From NCBI GenBank assembly GCA_003598015.1, contig QZKE01000034.1:1-54325 (forward strand): a DNA stretch of 54,325 bases, in the 5' to 3' direction. Within the stretch, counting starts at the first letter, position 1. Each line of letters opens with the position of its first letter. This DNA comes from Actinomycetota bacterium. Lineage in GTDB: Bacteria > Actinomycetota > Geothermincolia > Geothermincolales > RBG-13-55-18. Positions 24,432-32,779 of the stretch are shown here, one piece after another. The position numbers were made by a program, and so were the translations under genes. The notes beneath the pieces are model-generated. The model was not told the origin of the DNA. It did not search any database and saw only the letters and a list, made by a program, of their open reading frames with translations.

Positions 24432-25539
24432 GAGCCTTCACCTCTCCCCCGCTGGCTATGGGGTAGTTGCCGTACATGTGCGCGGCTTTGACCATGGTCA
24501 GGTAGTTCTCGGCCTTGCACCCGGGATGGATGGTATTATCCGAGCACAAGATGTACCCGCCTCCGGGAGCCGCCACGGCGATGGTATCCCTGACCGCCGT
24601 CTCAACATCCGACTCGCTGCCAAAGGGCAGGAGGTACGAGCAATCGATATTGCCCAGCAGGCAGAGCCGGTCCCCGAAACGCGCCTTGACCTTACCGATG
24701 TCCATGCACTGGGGCTGGATGGAATGAAAGCCGTTGAAACCGACCTCGACCAGCCGGTCCATGATCGGCCACATGTTGCCGTCGGAATGTTTGAATATGA
24801 ACTTGCCGTGGGAATGGACGAACTCGATGATAGTCCGGTGGTATGGTAAGACGAATTCGTCGTAGTGGTCCGGGGAGATAAAAGTCGACTTGTTGTAGGC
24901 GAAATCGCCGTCAAGGCAGATGATGTCTGCGCCCAGGGAGATCCCCATGTCCAGCGAAGCGAGCGCGTAATCAGTGGTCATCTTCATGATCTCGTGTACG
25001 AAACCCGGGTTCCTGCGGATATAGGGAAAGAACTTCTCCATCCCCCCCGTGAGGTTCCGGCTCAGCTGAAAAGGCCCGGGGTGCACCAGGATCTGCGCCA
25101 GGTCGTCTCCGAAACGCTCCTTGGCCGCCACCAGCATGATAAAGTCCGATTCCCGGGGCCGGTACGCGGAAAAGGAATCAAGGTCATCAGGCGAGCTCAC
25201 GGGGCCTCCCTTGATAACGGACTCTCCCACCTCGCTCAGCTGGAAAGTGCAGCCCCAGGCGTCCCTGACATAGCCGGCGCCGGCGGATTCCGACGCGAGC
25301 AACAGCAGGGAAGGGAAGCCGTCGAGCTCGAGTTCCTCTATCAGGGTGAAGAGAAGGCCCAGTAGCTTGAGTCGCTCTTCAGGTGTCATGTCGTGCACCG
25401 GCTTCGCGGGCGGGAGGTCGTCAGTAAATAAGGCGCCGATATTCAATATCGACTGCTCGTTGAAGGCCATCTCCCAGACCGGCACCCTGTCCGGCTCGAT
25501 GTGCAGGAAGGCCTTCTCGATCCTCTCTTTTCCAGTCAT
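24424..25539 (-). CDS. Uroporphyrinogen decarboxylase-like (MtaA/CmuA-type) methyltransferase family protein
   Basis: This 371-aa TIM-barrel protein belongs to the UROD superfamily as used in corrinoid-linked methyl transfer: TGKERIEKAFLHIEPDRVPV at the start, LGADIICLDGDFAY in the middle and FIFKHSDGNMWPIMDRLVEV with a likely zinc-site His, then GFHSIQPQCMDIGKVK and LLGNIDC, ending in GGGYILCSDNTIHPG. It is not heme-type HemE, since it sits with a sugar kinase and lacks the heme gene context. The ATG at 25539 has an AAGGAG site; the frame extends to 25557. It forms an operon with the FGGY kinase, perhaps for a methylated or O-linked sugar-like substrate (inference). Confidence 0.82.
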   Translation of the reverse strand: MTGKERIEKAFLHIEPDRVPVWEMAFNEQSILNIGALFTDDLPPAKPVHDMTPEERLKLLGLLFTLIEELELDGFPSLLLLASESAGAGYVRDAWGCTFQLSEVGESVIKGGPVSSPDDLDSFSAYRPRESDFIMLVAAKERFGDDLAQILVHPGPFQLSRNLTGGMEKFFPYIRRNPGFVHEIMKMTTDYALASLDMGISLGADIICLDGDFAYNKSTFISPDHYDEFVLPYHRTIIEFVHSHGKFIFKHSDGNMWPIMDRLVEVGFNGFHSIQPQCMDIGKVKARFGDRLCLLGNIDCSYLLPFGSESDVETAVRDTIAVAAPGGGYILCSDNTIHPGCKAENYLTMVKAAHMYGNYPIASGGEVKAHA

Positions 25540-25925
25540 GGTGTCTCCTTGCCTCATTGTGTTAGCAGAGCCAGCTGAGCTGACAGACGATCAATATGAT
25601 AATAGTGGCATTTCCGTGCCCTTGCCAGGACCCCGCTCGCGAGATAGAGAATTCCGGTCTCGGTTCATGTACATTGGTCGAGGTCTTCCAGGGGCTTCCC
25701 GCCAGCAATAGTGGCCGTGTACCCGCCCGGATTCACGCTGCCAATGCTGTCTCCACATGCGTCCAATGGCTCGCGCAGCTTGTATGCCGGATGCCCCTCA
25801 TCCCCGGCCAGCGGCGGCCGATTAAACAGGCCCCTGCGCCCGCCCGGTAGAGGGGGTCGGAGGAGAATCAGGAAATGCCCCGTGACCGCTGCAATACGCC
25901 GGGCATCCATCCTGTATTTCCCGGG
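25540..25925. other. Intergenic region with a decayed tRNA-Val/terminator remnant (copy 4)
   Basis: Bases 25681-25711 read AGGTCTTCCAGGGGCTTCCC then GCCAGCAATAG, a diverged version of the repeats at 20712 and 22754. The following GGCCGTGTACCCGCCCGGATT is a degraded form of the terminator hairpin. The rest of the 386 bases has no supported gene. The promoter for the UROD-like operon should lie between 25560 and 25640. Confidence 0.65.
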
Positions 25926-27377
25926 CTAAACGGGCTCGGGGGTCATCTTCAGGCACACGGCGGGGCTTTCGGGCAAGCGGCGGTCGAGATGTACCTTTAT
26001 CCCGCCGCCCGCCTGTTCCCAATCGAGTGCCTCCGCGTGACCGAGCAGTTCAACCCGCATGCCGTCCGCGCCCCGCAGGGACTCTATGGTGGTCTCCGGT
26101 CCGCGAGGAGTCTCCATGAGTATCGCGAACAGCGAGCCCGGCTTGCTCGTGAAACGCACATCCGTCCCATCGGCCGTCCGCCCCTCCGCCCTCTTCCACG
26201 GCCGCGTGCCGTAGATCGCATCGCCATTGACCACGAGCCACGCGCCGACCCCCTTGATCCTGTCGACCTGGACCTCGGGGATCTCGCCCCCCGCCTTCGG
26301 CCCCACGTTCAGCAGCAGGTTGCCGTTCTTGCTCACGATATCCACCAGGAGCCGCACCAGTTCCGAAACTCCGAGGAAATCATCCGGCACTTCCTGTCTG
26401 TTGTACCCGAACGACTTGCCGATACCCCTCACGCACTCCCACTTCTCCTCGCTCACTTCCGAAAAACTCGTGTATTCGGGTGTGACGAAGTCGTAATGCA
26501 CGCCGGGCAGGCTCGTGTGCCCCTGCAGCCAGAGTCTCTTCGCGTACCAGTTGGTGAACTGCCTGATGCCGGGTATGTGAACGAGAGTCCTCATCAGCCC
26601 GGAGGTCTGCCCCCAGCGCTCGTTCACCACCCCATCCGGCGTCTTGTTATAGAAATACGCGAATATCTCGTTGACGTTCACGCCGTCCGGATAGCCGATG
26701 TCGCTCCACAGCACCGAGGGATCGTACCTGTCTATCAGCTCGTACCAGTGCGAGTTCGCGTATGCGCGGTACTCATCGGACCCGGGGACACGGACGAGGC
26801 TCATCGCGAGGTCGGTTATCGGCTTCGAGGTGAAGGTCCAGTCGTAAGGGCTCGAATAGTAGAAGCCCATGCGCATCCCCCGCGCTTTGACCTCCTCGGT
26901 GAGCTCCCCCACGATGTTCCTGGAAGCATGCAGGTCGGGCCGCATCGGGTTGGGGTGCTCGCTCGGCCAGAGCAGGAAACCGTCATGGTGCTTGGCGACC
27001 AGCACGACGTACCCGGCGCCCGCCTGCTTGAACAGCTCAGCCCATCCCGCGGGGTCCCAGGCGTCGAGGGCCGCGTTGAAGTCCTTCGCGAAATTGTAGT
27101 AATCGAAGCCCGCGCCATAGGTCTTCACGTGGTGCTCGTAAGCGGGGCTTCCCTTGATCCGCAGGGAGTTCAGGTACCACTCGGAGTAGGGCTGGTTGGC
27201 GAACAGCGCCCTGGATCCCCCTTTCCTGAGGATGTCCATTATGTCGCCCTTGTCCGTGGGGGCGAACGCGGGCACGCAAGACAGTGACCAGTGAATGAAA
27301 ATCCCGAACTTCGCGTCGTGATACCATGCGGGGACAGGATGTCTGTCGACGGACTCCTTTGTCGGCTGATATTCCAT
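25926..27377 (-). CDS. Alpha-L-fucosidase (glycoside hydrolase family 29)
   Basis: This 483-aa protein matches GH29. It starts VPAWYHDAKFGIFIHWSLSC, followed by AGAGYVVLVAKHHDGFLLWP, the HHDGF loop of the family. The segment YDPSVLWSDIGYPD holds the expected nucleophile Asp. NGNLLLNVGPKAGGEIP and the C-terminal beta-sandwich complete the fold. These retaining enzymes release L-fucose from oligosaccharides. No secretion signal is seen with the ATG at 27377, so it may be cytoplasmic. That ATG has a CGGAG site and starts the family-like region; the frame open to 27428 is rejected. Confidence 0.9.
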   Translation of the reverse strand: MEYQPTKESVDRHPVPAWYHDAKFGIFIHWSLSCVPAFAPTDKGDIMDILRKGGSRALFANQPYSEWYLNSLRIKGSPAYEHHVKTYGAGFDYYNFAKDFNAALDAWDPAGWAELFKQAGAGYVVLVAKHHDGFLLWPSEHPNPMRPDLHASRNIVGELTEEVKARGMRMGFYYSSPYDWTFTSKPITDLAMSLVRVPGSDEYRAYANSHWYELIDRYDPSVLWSDIGYPDGVNVNEIFAYFYNKTPDGVVNERWGQTSGLMRTLVHIPGIRQFTNWYAKRLWLQGHTSLPGVHYDFVTPEYTSFSEVSEEKWECVRGIGKSFGYNRQEVPDDFLGVSELVRLLVDIVSKNGNLLLNVGPKAGGEIPEVQVDRIKGVGAWLVVNGDAIYGTRPWKRAEGRTADGTDVRFTSKPGSLFAILMETPRGPETTIESLRGADGMRVELLGHAEALDWEQAGGGIKVHLDRRLPESPAVCLKMTPEPV

Positions 27378-27655
27378 GATAACTCCGTTCTGTGTCTCGC
27401 CTGAGGCCACACTCGAACCCCTATACAAGCAACGACGTTCTCGCCGATATCATTATAAAGTCTAAGAAATCATCACAGATAGTGGCTGTATCTCCCGTAT
27501 TTCCCCGCATACCTGCAGGCTTTATTCACGGCTCGTCCTCGAGGAAAACGAGGCGGTTTTCCATCGCAGCGCCTACCGTGATATGGAGGTATACTCTCCG
27601 TCGCGCTCGGACCGCCGGCAACCCTGGAGGAGGCCCCGAGAGAGCCGGGCGTTGA

Positions 27656-29044
27656 TCAGCTGGAAATCCGGGTGGGCTGGTCTTCCCAGAGCATGGAGAG
27701 CATTTCCATCTCATCCAGCCTGCAGCCTGCGAGTATACGTGATGCCGAACGGTTGAGCTCGCGGGGCAGGGAGAAAGACATGTAATCAATGCGTCCCTTC
27801 TCCAGGGCTACGTGACAGCAGGTCTCTCCCTCGGGACCCTCGCAGCGCCCGAATCCCTCGCCCCGGCCTCCACGCCCCCTCTTCACCAGCAGGGGGGTGT
27901 CGGGCGGATCCCCGAGGATGCGCTCCATGAGACCCAGGGACGAAGTGACGTCCGTTGCCCTTATCGCCAGCATGCGGCGGAGCATGCCAGCGTCCGCGGC
28001 AGCGTCATCGCTCTCCCATCCGGCTGCTTCGTATACGGCCGGTTCCTCCCTGCGCACGTCCACGCCCGAGCCGGCCGCCCTGGCCAGGGGCCCGACCCAG
28101 CCGCCGCTCTCCGCTTCCCCGCGCAAGCCGCCGAGCTTCCTCTCTATCCACCTGGGGATGGGAAGGGACATCACCCGGGGTGAGAGCTCCCGCCAGATCC
28201 CGGTTATTGCCGCAAGCTTAGCGGCATAGTCACCAGTTCCCTCGAGTGGAAAATCCTCTCTCAAGCCGCCCGGGATAACCCATCCCTTTCCCAGTGGGTC
28301 TTCCAGCCATTCCTCCACGACCGCCGCCAGGTCCCTGCGCACCCCGGCACACCTGGCCCCGATCCGTCTCCTCCCCAGGTTGGATGCGACTGCGCCCAGC
28401 CAGGCCAGGTGGACTTGCACGCGCGATGACTCAAGGATAACCGCACGCATGGCCAGGGCAGCTACCGGCACTTTCATCCCCCGTGCATCCTCGAGTGCCT
28501 GCACGAAAGCAAGGGTCAGTGCGGTCCCGTCCGTACCGTACTCATTCTCCAGGAGAGCCCCAGCCTGGCCTGCCTTGGCATCGCAGAGGACAACCTGCGG
28601 GTAATCCCTGGAGGCTTCGAAAACTCGCCTTATCCGGCCACCTTCCACCTCCAGGAGAGAGCCGCATCGCGCCAGCATGCTCGCCGTTTCACGCATATCC
28701 ATATCCCATTCTCCCCCGCCGTGCAGGAGCTCGATCCACCTGGAGGCCGCGGGGAAGTATTTGTCGGACTCCGAGAGCAGGCTCTTGCCGCCGCCGGCCC
28801 TGAGGTGAAGGGTCTCACGGTCGCGGGGATTATGGAAATGCAGGGTCTCGCCACCAGCGGGGCCGGGATCGGCCATGATCAGGCGCAGCCCCTGGTCCGC
28901 CAGGAATTCCAGGCGGGCGCCGTGGTCACCCCCCATATCCTCCAGCCACACGCGCCGTATAGGCTCCACCCGCGACCAGTCGATACCTTCGCGAGGCAGG
29001 AGGTCCAGCTGCCCGTCTGGGGTCTTATTTCCCCCGTTCTCCAT
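27656..29044 (-). CDS. NuoD / hydrogenase large-subunit-like protein without metal-binding cysteines
   Basis: This 462-aa protein resembles the fused NuoC-NuoD (HycE-type) large subunits. The clearest match is about residues 170-270: ALTLAFVQALEDARGMKVPV, then AALAMRAVILESSRVQVHLA and WLGAVASNLGRRRIGAR, ending GKGWVIPGGLRED, corresponding to the helix bundle of NuoD. The usual N-terminal CxxC is replaced by CDAKAG. The C terminus has no CxxC and ends in LSMLWEDQPTRISS, so a NiFe centre is not expected. It is the last gene of a three-gene set with NuoH- and antiporter-like genes. It could be part of an energy-converting hydrogenase-related (Ehr) complex; the electron partner is not visible. 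Confidence 0.68.
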   Translation of the reverse strand: MENGGNKTPDGQLDLLPREGIDWSRVEPIRRVWLEDMGGDHGARLEFLADQGLRLIMADPGPAGGETLHFHNPRDRETLHLRAGGGKSLLSESDKYFPAASRWIELLHGGGEWDMDMRETASMLARCGSLLEVEGGRIRRVFEASRDYPQVVLCDAKAGQAGALLENEYGTDGTALTLAFVQALEDARGMKVPVAALAMRAVILESSRVQVHLAWLGAVASNLGRRRIGARCAGVRRDLAAVVEEWLEDPLGKGWVIPGGLREDFPLEGTGDYAAKLAAITGIWRELSPRVMSLPIPRWIERKLGGLRGEAESGGWVGPLARAAGSGVDVRREEPAVYEAAGWESDDAAADAGMLRRMLAIRATDVTSSLGLMERILGDPPDTPLLVKRGRGGRGEGFGRCEGPEGETCCHVALEKGRIDYMSFSLPRELNRSASRILAGCRLDEMEMLSMLWEDQPTRISS

Positions 29045-29156
29045 TTTTTCACCCCGGATCTCTCACAACCATGTCCCTGCCGGCAGATCCCGCACCAGGC
29101 GGCGCAGAGAGCAGAGACGCGGTCTTATGATCCCATGCTCTCCTGCTCGTCCGTAG

Positions 29157-30773
29157 CTATTTGATACCCAGGTATACCATGGCCGCTATCCACATCATAT
29201 ATATCAGCAACTCACTCAGGACCGCAGCCCCCCTGACCCTCCTGTTCTCGAGCGGCGGGTGGGGAAATACCCGCATAGGGGAGACCAGCGGAAGAGCCTT
29301 GAGCGTACGGCGCTCCACCTTTTGCGCATCTCCCCTGCGCCGCGTCCATGCATAGACGATAACCGCGGCCAACACGCAACATATGAGGACCGCCCATCCC
29401 AACGCCGTCCACGAATCGAAGGGCAGGTCCAGGGGTATCCCGTACTCGCGCATGAGGAGATCTACGGCGGTGCCTGGATAAAGACCTACCGCTGCACACA
29501 AAACGGTCAGGAGCGACGCCGAAGCAGCCGCCAGCCAGACGGGTGCGTCCTCCTCTCCACCCTCGGGTAGCAGAAGCGCCGTGGCGCCCATGAGCAGCGA
29601 AATCGCGAAGAGGATGGGTATAACGCCAAGGAAGATAACCGTCACCCCATCCCCGAATTCCCCCGCCAGCGCGTAGAACTCCATCCATAACCAGGTAAAT
29701 CCCGCCAGCGGCGGAAGGCCCAGGAGAGATGCACCCCCGGCCACCCTGGCCCAGGCCATCTCGCTCCTTCCCCCGCTTCCCAGCTCCACCAGGGCCAGGG
29801 CCGGCACGCTCGCCCACAGACCCAGGCGCGCTGCCACCGCAGCCGCCTGCCCCCCTGGCGCGGCGGCCAGGGCCAGACCCGCTCCGAGGGCGGCGCAGAT
29901 GAGGCCCCAGGTCTCCTCCCTCCCGCAGGTATGGAGAAGCTCTCGCAGCAACTCGCAGAGGGTTACTCCGGCGATTCCCAGGCATATCCAGATCCACACC
30001 CCATCCCATACGAAGAAGAGACGGCTGGTGGCGAAGAGCAGGAAAGTCCCCAGGGTAAGGTCTACGGCGAGGAGATGGACGAGGCGCAGGTCCTTCCCTC
30101 CCCGCGCCGCGCCCGCCATCCAGCGGTGCAGGGGGAAACAGCCCAGCCGCAGGAGAGCCGCGGCCATCATCATGGCACAGGAGGCCGCCAGCATACCGGA
30201 GGGCCTGAGGGGAGCGGCCGGGAAGAAGAGCCCCCTGGTAGGATCGGATAGATAGAAGAAAACCACCCCCAGCACCAGGCAGAGGTCCGCGAGTCCCAGG
30301 GGAAAGATACAGGGCAGCAGGCGACCGGCCTTCCTGCCGCGCAGGATGATGCCACCAGCCATACACCATGTCGTCAAGGCAAAAAGCCCCGCGAGCAGGA
30401 AAAGATGCTCGGACATCACGGACGCGAGTGCGGCGGCCAGCCCGAAACAGGCCAGCGCGGAAGCGGCTATCCGCCCCTTCCCTGCCGGCCCTTTCACCTC
30501 CACCGCCCACAACAGCAACGGCGAGACTACGGCCAGCGGCAGGAGAAAGGATATGCTGGACGGGGAGATGCGGAATTGCCAGATGGAGAAAGCGTCGGGA
30601 CCCACATAATGATCCCAGAAGCGGTAGGCAAGTAACGCCAGCGCCGGTACGGAGAGGGTATACAGGGCGAGTGCCGCCCACCTCACGCGCTTGAAACGCA
30701 AGGCGATAAGGTATATGAGTCCCGCCGCTACCGCGGCGAAGGGTATCGCGGGAATCATATACACAGCCTTCAT
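29157..30773 (-). CDS. Complex I / hydrogenase-4 antiporter-like membrane subunit (NuoL/M/N-type)
   Basis: This 538-aa protein is strongly hydrophobic, with roughly 14 membrane segments. The family signature in the fifth to seventh helices is diverged: CFPLHRWMAGAARGGKDLRL followed by VHLLAVDLTLGTFLLFATSR, corresponding to the conserved H-x-W-L...A region of complex I proton-antiporter subunits. Later LLGLPPLAGFTWLWMEFYAL matches the LxGLPPLxGFxxK block, but the lysine is missing. Such subunits translocate H+ or Na+ when driven by an attached redox module. Divergence at key charged residues makes pumping uncertain. It lies 63 bases downstream of the NuoH-like gene and is probably cotranscribed with it. 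Confidence 0.78.
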   Translation of the reverse strand: MKAVYMIPAIPFAAVAAGLIYLIALRFKRVRWAALALYTLSVPALALLAYRFWDHYVGPDAFSIWQFRISPSSISFLLPLAVVSPLLLWAVEVKGPAGKGRIAASALACFGLAAALASVMSEHLFLLAGLFALTTWCMAGGIILRGRKAGRLLPCIFPLGLADLCLVLGVVFFYLSDPTRGLFFPAAPLRPSGMLAASCAMMMAAALLRLGCFPLHRWMAGAARGGKDLRLVHLLAVDLTLGTFLLFATSRLFFVWDGVWIWICLGIAGVTLCELLRELLHTCGREETWGLICAALGAGLALAAAPGGQAAAVAARLGLWASVPALALVELGSGGRSEMAWARVAGGASLLGLPPLAGFTWLWMEFYALAGEFGDGVTVIFLGVIPILFAISLLMGATALLLPEGGEEDAPVWLAAASASLLTVLCAAVGLYPGTAVDLLMREYGIPLDLPFDSWTALGWAVLICCVLAAVIVYAWTRRRGDAQKVERRTLKALPLVSPMRVFPHPPLENRRVRGAAVLSELLIYMMWIAAMVYLGIK

Positions 30774-30836
30774 GTGTTTCTCCCGCGCCCCTTCGTTTTC
30801 GAACGAACTCCGTGCATGCTCCGCCCCATGATCGGT

Positions 30837-31724
30837 TCAGACAACCGCCGCGAATGCGAGGGCCAGGGAGAGCAACGCCAGAAGCATCGCCGCGGGCTGC
30901 AACTTCCTCGTGAAGAGAAGGCCGCGGCCTTCCAGCCAGGCCCTCATCACGGTGAAGAGCACCGCCGCCCCCAGGGCCGCCGCCACCCATACAAGCAGGC
31001 CCGTCCAGCCCTGCCAGGGATAGCCCAGAAAGAGCACCACGAAGGCGAGCAGGCTGACGGATCGCTGCGCTCCCTCGGCCGCGAGGGAATAGAATCCCCC
31101 TACGGCGCCCGCCCCAGCCGGGCCCGACGGCCTTCCGCAGGCTGGACGGCCCAGAAGCGTCACGCCAAAAGAAAGGGCGGCACAGACCAGGGAGGCCATG
31201 ATCAGCCCGAAATCCGGGCCGTTCCACAGCTGCACGGCGCTGAAAGCGCTCTCCCCCCGGAAGGTCTCCAGGCCGGGCGAGAACGCCGCCGGAAAGCGGA
31301 GAGAAACACTCACCGCGATACAGATGAGAACCGCCATCCTGTAGAACGCGGACCGGAAGTGCAGAGGAACATGGAGCGTCTCCTCGCCGCCTCCCGCTGC
31401 TACCAGGAAAAGAGGCAGCATCTCCGCCGCCGAGAAGAGAAGGACGAGCGTGAACAGGTCGCCCTTCATGTCGATGAGCAGTATGCCGGCAACGCCAAGG
31501 GCCGCCAGGGAGATCGCGGCCGCTACCAGGTCCCCCGGGGATGACACGGCCGCCTCCTCTCCCCCGGCGCCTAGCGCAAGCGGGCGTGGCCCCTCGCCAC
31601 CGTAGAAGACCACATGCAGCCGGCCTTCGAGGAAGAGGACAAGGTAACCGCAAAAGGCCATGAAGAGCAGGCCGGGAAAGAACAACAGCTTGAGAATATC
31701 CATCGCAACCTGCATCTCCACCAC
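30837..31724 (-). CDS. NuoH/HyfC-like membrane subunit, divergent
   Basis: This 295-aa protein has about eight membrane helices. The first, LKLLFFPGLLFMAFCGYLVL, is followed by FLEGRLHVVFYGGEGPRP, a recognisable variant of the NuoH ...ER...QxRxGP loop that lines the quinone or redox-module interface. The strongly acidic loop typical of true NuoH is weak here. It starts a minus-strand set continuing with the antiporter-like and NuoD-like genes. GTG 31724, ATG 31715 and ATG 31703 are alternative starts. The identification depends on the context as well as on the first loop. Confidence 0.6.
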   Translation of the reverse strand: MVEMQVAMDILKLLFFPGLLFMAFCGYLVLFLEGRLHVVFYGGEGPRPLALGAGGEEAAVSSPGDLVAAAISLAALGVAGILLIDMKGDLFTLVLLFSAAEMLPLFLVAAGGGEETLHVPLHFRSAFYRMAVLICIAVSVSLRFPAAFSPGLETFRGESAFSAVQLWNGPDFGLIMASLVCAALSFGVTLLGRPACGRPSGPAGAGAVGGFYSLAAEGAQRSVSLLAFVVLFLGYPWQGWTGLLVWVAAALGAAVLFTVMRAWLEGRGLLFTRKLQPAAMLLALLSLALAFAAVV

Positions 31725-31791
31725 CCATTCCGCCTATGAACCTACGGATTATAGACTAACATACATGCGACAGTCTGCATCGCGTAAGCCG

Positions 31792-31814
31792 GGTTTTCCG
31801 CGCAGCGGAAAACC
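31792..31814. repeat. Perfect inverted repeat between divergent genes
   Basis: GGTTTTCCGC-GCA-GCGGAAAACC gives a perfect 10-bp stem. It lies between the divergent NuoH-like and DNA glycosylase genes. It lacks a T-run, so an operator or short mobile palindrome is as likely as a terminator. Confidence 0.55.
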
Positions 31815-31885
31815 GTATTGCGAGGAGAGCAGCGACGCGGTAATCTCGATTGAGTATCACGTTTCGTCAGGCAACCCTTCGGCGC

Positions 31886-31891
31886 TATAAT
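31886..31891 (+). promoter_or_regulatory. -10 element of a leaderless promoter for the DNA glycosylase
   Basis: TATAAT ends 7 bases before the ATG at 31898. This spacing puts transcription start at or next to the start codon. The same arrangement occurs at 42458 and, on the minus strand, at 51033. Confidence 0.65.
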
Positions 31892-31897
31892 CTCTCC

Positions 31898-32779
31898 ATG
31901 AGGATAATCTGCGAGGGACCCTACGACCTCCGGCTCTCGTGGCGCATGCTCTCGGCATTTTCCGGCCGGAGCGCCTCGCGCGACGGTTCCCTGGCCATGT
32001 GGTGGGAGGGACGGCCTACCGCGATATTCCTCAGACAGACGAGCATGGACCCACCCGTGGTTGAGATCATCGCGGACCCCTTGCCCGGGAAGGCACGCCG
32101 CTTCCAGCAGCACCTCAGGATGGTGCTCAACGCCGATCTCGCGCTGGAGCCTTTCTACCGCCGCCTGCGCCGCGACAGGACACTCCGCCCCATCGTGAAC
32201 TCTTTGATCGGGTTGAAACCTCTGCGCCCGCCGGACATATTCCAGATGCTGGTAATCGCCATCAGCGAGCAGCAGATATCCATGACCGCGGCGAACCGTG
32301 TCAGGGAGCGGCTGCTCTCCTCCTTCGGCACCCCAGCCGGCAAGCTGACCGCCTTCCCGCGTCCCGAGGATATCGCGCCACGCGGTGTAGATGAGTTGCG
32401 CGCGTGCGGCCTGTCGCAGCGCAAGGCCGAGTACCTGAGCGAGCTGGCGAACAAGGTAGTAACGGGAGAGATCGACTTCGATTCCTGGGAGGACATGTCC
32501 GACGACGAGCTATTAGGGATGCTGCGGAGCCACCGCGGCATAGGCGAGTGGACAGCCGAATACATGCTGGTGCGCGGCCTGGGGCGTACGGACGTAGTCC
32601 CGGCATCGGACCTGGGGGTGCGCCGGGTTGTAGGTCATTATCTGGCCGGCGGAAGCGACCCGGCAGCTCAAGAGGTGAGAGAGCTCCTCGCGCCCTGGGC
32701 GCCCTGGCGCGGCCTTACCGCTTTCTACCTGCTCGCCCACTACCGCATGATCCAGATGGGGCTGGACCAGGCGCAGTGA
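31898..32779 (+). CDS. DNA-3-methyladenine glycosylase II-type (HhH-GPD) base-excision enzyme
   Basis: This 293-aa protein has an AlkA-like N-terminal sheet and the helix-hairpin-helix GPD domain. LVIAISEQQISMTAANRVRE matches the start of that domain, LRSHRGIGEWTAEYMLVRGL is the hairpin, and the catalytic Asp is in VVPASDLGVRRVV (about residue 238). It should remove alkylated bases from DNA. The ATG at 31898 is chosen over 31850 because a TATAAT box ends 7 bases before it. Its 3' end overlaps the convergent DUF3604 gene by 40 bases. Confidence 0.9.
   Translation: MRIICEGPYDLRLSWRMLSAFSGRSASRDGSLAMWWEGRPTAIFLRQTSMDPPVVEIIADPLPGKARRFQQHLRMVLNADLALEPFYRRLRRDRTLRPIVNSLIGLKPLRPPDIFQMLVIAISEQQISMTAANRVRERLLSSFGTPAGKLTAFPRPEDIAPRGVDELRACGLSQRKAEYLSELANKVVTGEIDFDSWEDMSDDELLGMLRSHRGIGEWTAEYMLVRGLGRTDVVPASDLGVRRVVGHYLAGGSDPAAQEVRELLAPWAPWRGLTAFYLLAHYRMIQMGLDQAQ

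Noticed and set aside
24424..25539. Gene considered as heme-biosynthetic hemE
   Set aside because: No heme genes adjoin it; the gene is coupled to a sugar kinase and its sequence fits the methyltransferase-type UROD relatives better.
29212..31728. 838-codon minus-strand frame spanning the membrane-protein genes
   Set aside because: It runs in another frame across the antiporter-like and NuoH-like genes and gives Gly/Arg-rich low-complexity sequence, while the chosen frames give clean membrane helices.
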